Positions 56,156 to 64,000 of a stretch of DNA of 64,000 nucleotides are shown piece after piece (the first letter of the stretch is position 1; each line of letters opens with the position of its first letter). The stretch is from Ampullaceana balthica. Taxonomy: Eukaryota; Mollusca; Gastropoda; Lymnaeidae. The DNA lies in NCBI GenBank assembly GCA_944989445.1, contig CALYLW010000042.1:791242-855241 (forward strand). The letters are read 5' to 3'. The notes beneath the pieces were generated by a model. The model ran no database searches. It had not been told where the DNA came from and saw nothing but the letters and a program-made list of their open reading frames with translations. Position numbers and translations under genes: made by a program.

Positions 56156-57044
56156 TGTGGCACGTGATGTACATAAATATTTTCATTGCAAGTTGTGTTT
56201 TATTTTTAATTCTTTAAATAACCTACTTATTCCAAAGCACCAGCCCCCCCCCTTAACCCACTCCCCCAATCTATTCACATTTATAGATGTGTACCATCAC
56301 GGAAAGCCTGTAAATAATGATATATTGGGAGTTCTCCAATGTGTAGGTTTTGATTACTAAGCTCTGAGTGCCTATCGCTATAAAAATAACGTGTATTCGG
56401 TTCGAGATTTTTATATTTTTTTTATTTGGCTTTTATTTCCACATTGTATTTGTTACTATACTAAAAAAAATCTATAAATTAAAAAAAAATTAGTTGAACA
56501 AAAAACTATGATTTTAAAGGTTTGTAAAGAGTTGAACCCGCGTCCCATTCGCCATTGCAGCAAACATTAACATTAATTGACATGCAACCGTTCTTCAAAT
56601 AAACAAGCTGTTTGACGGAGTCAACATATCAAATTTATTAATGAGCACACAATCTATCTTTTATTTTTCTTAAATATATTAAAATATTTGTTTATTTTCA
56701 TGTCTATAACATTTAAAAAAATATCTGAAATCCATTTTTTGTGTAAATTTAATAGGTCATCACGTCCACAATACATAGCACTCACTCGTGTATAGATGTG
56801 TATGATATTGATCTCATATACATTGAATTTGCTGACGAAAGAAGTGAAGTCTAAAGCTTATGAGAGTAAAGTCTAAAACTCTAACGAGAAGTAAGGACAT
56901 CTTGTCCATTAGCAGCAGGGAATTTTCTTATTATTGGGATGTTAGTCAGATGTTTTCATAATTAATGTCAAAGGTTATCAGGGGTCAAAGGGAAGTGTAA
57001 GACCTCATAAGGGGCGTCGTCACTTAACAGCAGTTGGTCACACG
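56156..57044. other. AT-rich spacer, nothing recognised
   Basis: About 890 bases with A/T runs. No frame above 84 codons and none with a motif. Confidence 0.4.
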
Positions 57045-57300
57045 GCTATCCAGGATGGACAATGGTTATCCAGGCCCCCCTAGGGCTACCCAAGGTGTTC
57101 CCGAGGCTATCTAGGATTGCAAGGGCTATCCACGGTGGATAAATATTATCCAGGGTGGACAACGACTATCTACGGTGTACCAAGAGCCATCCGGGCAAGG
57201 CAAAGGGTTATTTCGGATAATGTTATCCAGGGTGGACAACGACTATCTACGGTGTACCAAGAGCCATCCGGGCAAGGCAAAGGGTTATTTCGGATGAGCA
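57045..57300. repeat. 77-bp duplication preceded by degenerate copies of CTATCCAGG
   Basis: TTATCCAGGGTGGACAACGA begins two near-identical copies at 57146 and 57223, each running through GTGTACCAAGAGCCATCCGG to GGTTATTTCGGAT. Upstream (57045-57145) the phrase GGCTATCCA recurs in diverged form. Confidence 0.9.
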
Positions 57301-58380
57301 TAATGCGCTCCGGGTATAACCTCAACGTTATTGTGATTCAATACAAGTCAACTCTAGAGAACTCTTCTGTCACGGAGTTAGCCACTCGCCTCTTATCTTA
57401 TCTTATCTTATCTGTTTACAGACGCTCCTTCTATACAGAAGATTATTGCGTCCTACGCTTATCTATGGTTTGTGTTTAGTCCTGCATTTTTATTAGAGAT
57501 TTAAATGTTGATAAAGTGTTGGTTTTCCTGGATTCTTCAGGCGACCCATTCCACGCCCGAATTCCGGACGCCTCTCCGGTGTTTACGCTTTCAGCGGTCC
57601 TGAAAAAAAAAGAGAGAGGCTGTTATCGTGAGTTCGTTTGAGAACCATCGTCTTAATCTTTCTATAGTTTCTTTTTTTAATCCCTTGGGTAACAGAGTTG
57701 GCAACAGATGGGCCCACTATTTGTTCTAGTGCCAGTAGAGATTTATGGCTCTACGTTCAATTCAAAATCAATCTTTCATCTCAAGCGAGTGAGTCAATTA
57801 AAAAACGAAACTTCTCCCTGTAGGTAAGGCCTTGGCTCATTGCCTCCCATTTCATTGTAAAAAAATCAATGTTGAAGAGCACAACTTTCCCTGGCCATGC
57901 ATTTAAATAACTAGGCCTATGTAGTCAGCAGTAGGCCTTTACAATTTTCATGGGCGCATTTTCGGGATGGCGATTAACATAATAATATATTTGTATGCTG
58001 TGTGTATAAAATATTGACATATTTGTGGATCACTGGTTTCAATTTTATCCTAAATAATACATGAAAAGTTAGATTTTTTTTCCATCTTTACTTTTATAGA
58101 TAAGATTTTTTGTGCAAATAAAAAAAGTTCTTGGTTGGGAGGGGGGCGGGGGGCATTGTTTTGATTGGCCAATACTAAGCAGGTCAAGATGACATTTAAA
58201 ACACATGGACATGACTGCAGAAATGAACAGACGTGCTGCAGGATGTTAACATCTTGGTAGCTACTTGTTGACTGAATGTCAACATTGTTATGAACAGAGA
58301 AAATTGAACACTCCACAAACCGTCTGATATTTCCGCTACTGAGATAATAATACGATACATTTTTTGTTCTACTCGTAGGT
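57301..58380. other. Spacer, nothing recognised
   Basis: CTTAT repeats four times near 57395. An 88-codon minus frame at 58050-58316 is unrecognised. Confidence 0.4.
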
Positions 58381-59100
58381 TCCAGACGAGACCAGGATTG
58401 TAGGTTCCAGCCGAGACCAGGATTGTAGGTTCCAGCCGAGACCAGGATTGTAGGTTCCAGCCGAGACCAGGATTGTAGGTTCCAGCCGAGACCGGGATTG
58501 TAGGTTCCAGACGAGACCGGGATTGTAGGTTCCAGCCGAGACCGGGATTGTAGGTTCCAGCCGAGACCGGGACTGTAGGTTCCAGCCGAGACCGGGATTG
58601 TAGGTTCCAGCCGAGACCGGGATTGTAGGTTCCAGCCGAGACCGGGACTGTAGGTTCCAGACGAGACCGGGATTGTAGGTTCCAGCCGAGACCGGGATTG
58701 GAGGTTCCAGCCGAGACCGGGATTGTAGGTTCCAGCCGAGACCGGGATTGTAGGTTTCAGCCGAGACCGGGATTGTAGGTTCCAGCCGAGACCGGGATTG
58801 TAGGTTCCAGCCGAGACCGGGATTGTAGGTTCCAGCCGAGACCGGGATTGTAGGTTACAGCCGAGACCGGGCTTGTAGGTTCCAGCCGAGACCGGGATTG
58901 TAGGTTCCAGACGAGACCGGGATTGTAGGTTCCAGTCGAGACCAGGATTGTAGGTTCCAGACGAGACCGGGATTCTAGGTTCCAGCCGAGACCGGGATTG
59001 TAGGTTCCAGCCGAGACCGGGATTGTAGGTTCCAGCCGAGACCGGGATTGTATGTTCCAGCCGAGACCGGGATTGTAGGTTCCAGCTAGGAGACCAGGAT
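58381..59100. repeat. 25-bp minisatellite, about 29 copies
   Basis: Unit GATTGTAGGTTCCAGCCGAG plus ACCGG. The leftmost copies have ACCAGG; GACGAG variants recur at 58385, 58510, 58660, 58910 and 58960. The last copy has a 3-base insertion (GCTAGGAGACC). The period is not a multiple of 3, so a long frame shows a 25-residue composite repeat; not a gene. Confidence 0.96.
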
Positions 59101-60435
59101 TGTACTTATTTATCGATCGTTTCAATGTGTATTTACTGCCGTGTTATGTTCCTCGCTTTTGCGTTTGTGTGTTTCAGCTGAAAGTCATCGTCTCACAAAT
59201 ATAAGATGCATAATAAATGGTGGCCAATAATTAATTGTAGATACACAGGGTTGACGGATGATTTTTTCCTGCCCCCTGAGTTTCTTTAGACATTCTGGAA
59301 TGTAAAATATTTTCCATTACTTTGTTTCCAACTCACAAAATTGTTCCCCTTTAAAATACAAGCCCGAATCATTGCTGCTGATGTGGTGATAAATAAGAAA
59401 TTTGTAAATAAACGCAATTGGAATAATTTATTGATTGCCTTTAATGAAACAAACAAAAACATAGATCTACATGTTATTAAATCGTATTTGGTTTATCTGC
59501 CACCTATAAAAAAAGCTCGCTGTTATAAAAAAAATAGATATTGAACGCTAAACGCGATGATGTGTTTCATTGGACAAATAGGGGACATAATCATAACAGA
59601 AACACTTCATAGTGAGATCGGTATACGGAATTCAGCTGAAATACGAACTTAAACAAACAAAAGGGAAACATATAGTTACTTACACATAAAACTGTTTTTT
59701 TTTAAATTTTATACAGAATAGAAACTGATAAATGTTTCGACATGTATTTGTTAGTCTCCCTTACTCTGTTCCTATTTAACTCTACACTTCATCATTATAT
59801 TAGAACGCAACACTTTAAAAAATAAGTCCCCCGTGCCAGAAGTGCCCTAATGTCTATTTAACCCTGTATTCCCGTGCCCATAACATTTTCATGTCTATTT
59901 AAAACAGGATCAGCCGTATCACTAACATTGTCCTGTCTATTCAAGACAGCATCAGCCATGCCTATAGCATTCTAATGTTCATTGAACACAGCGTCCTATT
60001 ACAGCCCATTATGTGATGCGCCAGACAAAATGCGCCTTATTTGCACGCCAACTGCGGCGAAACGTTTCCTTAACAAAGACACCGCCCTAAACTTGCCTTT
60101 GACGCGCGGCAACAAACGGCGCGGCGCCATGCGTACTCCAGACCTTTAACCCCTCACCCCCTCCCCCCAAACTTTTGCACGTTTCCAAAAAAAAAGTTGT
60201 TCGCTCTTGAGATGTCTCGTGACAAGGAGAAGATTCAAGGATTTCAACTACTCAAGCTGTCGACAGTTAACTGTCGTTATGGTGCCACTGAAAATCTAAA
60301 TTCTACTGGGGGTAAACTCACAATCACCAACTTCAGATTCGATCACATCACTGTATCAGTATTTACAGGTATTGCATATTTACAACAAGACTCAAACTCA
60401 AATTTTCGGACCTGCACTCGCTATTATATATATAT
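59101..60435. other. AT-rich spacer with weak 50-bp repetition
   Basis: The phrase AACATT-TGTCTATTYAA recurs loosely at 59845-60000. A GC-rich patch (GGCGCGGCGCC) lies at 60119. A 162-codon plus frame at 60197-60685 runs into the ACTAG element and has no recognisable domain. Confidence 0.4.
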
Positions 60436-61320
60436 ACTAGCAGACCCGTCGTGCGTTGCAACGATCTCAGTAAAAAGGAATACATATATAGATAAAAAAG
60501 AAATTACTTTAAGGGTCATCGGGCCCATCAGTTTAACACATGACGTTCGAAAATCTGTTCATTTTCATTACAAATATATAAATATATTTATCTATATTGC
60601 TCAATATCGTGTAAAATTAAATGGGGAATACAATATTAAAAGTTTAGTAAAAACACATTTAGGGCCCCCAGCCCCGAGGAAATAGACATTAGGAGTTCAG
60701 TGCCCTATAGTAATTTAATATAGGCTTTTAAGTTTTTATATACCAAGTTTGGTCATAATCCAGTTATTTTCTCATTATCTAAAAATTAAACGAATTTTTA
60801 TTTAGCTAATATAAGAAAAAATACATTAAGGGGCCCCCGGGCCCATTCGGTTCAAGATGTACATTTTGAAAACCTGTTTATTTAAATTCAGTTTCATCCT
60901 GGATATATTTCTCAAGATCGTTCAAAATAGAATGGCAAATAATATCTCAAACATATTCGAAAAAATACATTTGGGGCCCCCAACCCTGAACGATTGGACA
61001 TTAGACGTGCAGTGCCCTTTGCTATTTTAATATGGACTACCAAGTTTTTATATACAAAGTTTGGTTAAGTTCCATTCATTTACTCCGTAGCTATCAAATA
61101 AACTATTTTTTATTAAGCTCATATAAGCAAAAAACGACATTAAGGGACACCAGGGCCCTATGTAGTGCAAGGTGTCATGTTCATTATCTACGGGTTTTGT
61201 TCTATCTATGTCTTTGCGAAGTTATTTCTCATTTTTGCTTGATCGTGTATATACGGGTTTGGGGTGTTATATCATTTACGTGTTATGATAATTAGACATT
61301 GTGGGCCCCCAGCCTCGATA
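60436..61320 (+). mobile_element. Second copy of the ACTAG/GGGCCCC element, right part degenerate
   Basis: Begins ACTAGCAGACCCGTCGTGCG inside a TA tract and follows the 44529 element closely (ATCTCAGTAAAAAGGAAT, then GGGCCC islands near 60515, 60662, 60832 and 60976). From about 61165 the match weakens: the segment aligned to 45410-45550 keeps its skeleton but many A and C positions read G or T, and recognisable sequence ends after GGGCCCCCAGCC (about 61313). Confidence 0.8.
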
Positions 61321-61612
61321 GAATTGGGACAGTTGGTTTTGGTGGACACTTGTGTGTGGGTATTGTGGCGTACATAGGTGGGGTTGTCATTGGTTGGGAT
61401 TGTCCATGCATGTGGGTCCTAGTTGTTGCGTTCGCGGTAGTATGGGGGTAGTGTGCGCATGTGTGTTTATTTTGTGTGGTGGGGCACACAGGCGCAAATG
61501 GTGGGGGTTTGGGGGCATTTTTTTGGTGCATGGGTACACATGAAATGGTCAGGTAGCTTTGGAGACATTTGGGGACTGGGGGTGAGGTGGTGTGGGGGGT
61601 GGATGAGTGTTT
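61321..61612. other. Strongly GT-rich stretch
   Basis: Nearly 300 bases on the plus strand made mostly of G and T with few C, for example GGTGGTGTGGGGGGTGGATG. It continues the drift seen at the end of the preceding element and leads into the TATG tract. It is either an eroded microsatellite flank or low-quality consensus. Confidence 0.6.
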
Positions 61613-63237
61613 GGTATGTATGTATGTATGTATGTTATGTATGTATGTATGTATGTATGTATGTATGTATGTATGTATGTATGTATGTATGTATGTATGT
61701 ATGTATGTATGTATGTATGTATGTATGTATGTATGTGATGTATGTATGTATGTATGTATGTATGTAGTTGTATGTATGTATGTATGTATGTATGTATGTA
61801 TGTATGTATGTATGTATGTATGTATGTATGTATGTTGTATGTATGTATGTATGTATGTATGTATGTATGTATGTTGTATGTATGTATGTATGTATGTATG
61901 TATGTATGTATGTATGTATGTATGTATGTATGTATGTATGTATGTATGTATGTATGTATGTATGTATGTATGTATGTATGTATGTATGTATGTATGTATG
62001 TATGTATGTATGTATGTATGTATGTATGTATGTATGTATGTATGTATGTATGTATGTATGTATGTATGTATGTATGTATGTATGTATGTATGTATGTATG
62101 TATGTATGTATGTATGTATGTATGTATGTATGTATGTATGTATGTATGTATGTATGTATGTATGTATGTATGTATGTATGTATGTATGTATGTATGTATG
62201 TATGTATGTATGTATGTATGTATGTATGTATGTATGTATGTATGTATGTATGTATGTATGTATGTATGTATGTATGTATGTATGTATGTATGTATGTATG
62301 TATGTATGTATGTATGTAGTATGTATGTATGTATGTATGTATGTATGTCTGTATGTATGTATGTATGTATGTATGTATGTATGTATGTATGTATGTATGT
62401 ATGTATGTATGTATGTATGTATGTATGTATGTATGTATGTATGTATGTATGTATGTATGTATGTATGTATGTATGTATGTATGTATGTATGTATGTATGT
62501 ATGTATGTATGTATGATGTATGTATGTATGTATGTATGTATGTATGTATGTATGTATGTATGTATGTATGTATGTATGTATGTATGTATGTATGTATGTA
62601 TGTATGTATGTATGTATGTATGTATGTATGTATGTATGTATGTATGTATGTATGTATGTATGTATGTATGTATGTATGTATGTATGTATGTATGTTGTAT
62701 GTATGTATGTATGTATGTATGTATGTATGTATGTATGTATGTATGTATGTATGTATGTATGTAGTATGTATGTATGTATGTATGTATGTATGTATGTATG
62801 TATGTATGTCTGTATGTATGTATGTATGTATGTATGTATGTATGTATGTATGTATGTATGTATGTATGTATGTATGTATGTATGTATGTATGTATGTATG
62901 TATGTATGTATGTATGTCTGTATGTATGTATGTATGTATGTATGTATGTATGTATGTATGTATGTATGTATGTATGTATGTATGTATGTATGTATGTATG
63001 TATGTATGTATGTATGTATGTATGTATGTATGTATGTATGTATGTATGTATGTATGTATGTGTATGTATGTATGTATGTATGTATGTATGTATGTATGTA
63101 TGTATGTATGTATGTATGTATGTATGTATGTATGTATGTATGTATGTATGTATGTATGTATGTATGTCATGTATGTATGTATGTCATGTATGTATTCATG
63201 TACTGTATGTATGTACATTATGCATGACATGTACTGT
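61613..63237. repeat. TATG tetranucleotide microsatellite, about 1.6 kb
   Basis: Almost pure TATG/GTAT with scattered single-base indels and occasional TCTG changes (for example 62348, 62809, 62918). No stops arise in most frames, so frames of several hundred codons appear on both strands (MYVC or IHTY repeats); none is a gene. Confidence 0.97.
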
Positions 63238-63291
63238 ATCATACATACATACATTCATACATTACATACATACATACTTACATTACATACA

Positions 63292-63322
<31 letters not shown>

Positions 63323-64000
63323 CATACATACATACATACATACATACATACATACATACATACATACATACATACATACATACATACATACATACATACA
63401 TACATACATACATACATACATACACATACATACATACATACATACATACATACATACATACATACATACATACTACATACATACATACATACATACATAC
63501 ATACATACATACATACATACATACATACATACATACATACATACATACATACATACATACATACATACATACATACATACATACATACATACATACATAC
63601 ATACATACATACATACATACATACATACATACATACATACATACATACATACATACATACATACATACATACATACATACACATACATACATACATACAT
63701 ACATACATACATACATACATACATACATACATACATACATACATACATACATACATACATACATACATACATACATACATACATACATACATACATACAT
63801 ACATACATACATACATACATACATACATACATACATACATACATACATACATACATACATACATACATACATACATACATACATACATACATACATACAT
63901 ACATACATACATACATACATACATACATACATACATACATACATACATACATACATACATACATACATACATACATACATACATACATACATACATACAT
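63238..64000. repeat. CATA tetranucleotide microsatellite, inverted relative to the preceding tract; reaches window edge
   Basis: After a mixed centre (about 63170-63300 with TCATGTACTGTATG, TACATTATGCATGACATG and CATTACATAC) the strand switches from TATG to CATA, which continues to the last base. The two tracts are reverse complements, so more than 700 bases on each side could pair. Confidence 0.97.

Noticed and set aside
60197..60685. 162-codon plus-strand frame
   Set aside because: It crosses the left end of the ACTAG element into non-coding repeat and shows no domain.
61569..64000. Several frames of 175-539 codons on both strands (MYVC and IHTY repeats)
   Set aside because: Pure tetranucleotide microsatellite; open frames follow from the motif.

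Overview
This 64 kb window looks like non-coding, repeat-dominated DNA from an animal genome. The evidence is eukaryotic: an endonuclease/reverse-transcriptase LINE, three hAT-type DNA transposons with 8-bp target duplications, a tRNA-derived SINE, TA/GA/CATA microsatellites and about thirty separate minisatellites. The style (minisatellite-rich, with short elements that carry internal tandem cores and CATA tails) fits a lophotrochozoan, perhaps a gastropod mollusc, but that is an inference from general character and not a sequence match. I recognise no intact host gene. The long open frames in the arrays arise because the repeat unit lacks stop codons.

Layout. 1-10.6 kb: a series of short tandem arrays (units of 27, 42, 81, 59, 44, 54, 47, 20, 30 and 24 bp) separated by unremarkable AT-rich sequence. 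10.7-13.8 kb: a decayed hAT transposon with both ends and an 8-bp target duplication; it holds a broken transposase, two inverted repeats and pieces of a family related to the core repeat at 30-33 kb. 14.5-20.5 kb: a short coreless ACTAG-terminated element, a SINE, two small MITEs and more minisatellites. 21.3-29.7 kb: a strikingly uniform 81-bp satellite (about 85 copies), then about 102 copies of an 11-bp motif expanded inside the last 81-bp unit, then eight copies of a 37-mer. 30.0-33.4 kb: the long version of the ACTAG element, with six about 490-bp core units alternating in two types.

33.8-37.4 kb: an RTE-like LINE whose single long frame is broken once or twice, bracketed by direct repeats of 182 and 194 bp. 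These repeats contain CCAAT motifs and, in one copy only, a CACGTG E-box. They lie just upstream of a small minus-strand ORF. 37.5-48.7 kb: more arrays, including a 2.1 kb 16-bp array split by an LTR-like insertion (5-bp duplication) and by a 4.3 kb inverted-repeat element (TTA duplication) that carries nested elements. 48.7-50.8 kb: two further hAT elements. 51-60 kb: minisatellites in AT-rich sequence. 60.4-64 kb: a second ACTAG/GGGCCCC element running into a GT-rich stretch and a tetranucleotide tract that switches strand near 63.2 kb.

No genes cooperate in a pathway here. What links the parts is repeat biology: elements that carry tandem cores, insertions that interrupt arrays, and arrays that arise from pieces of other arrays. 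All calls were made by eye; periods and copy numbers were counted from coordinates, and family assignments rest on recognised motifs rather than searches.
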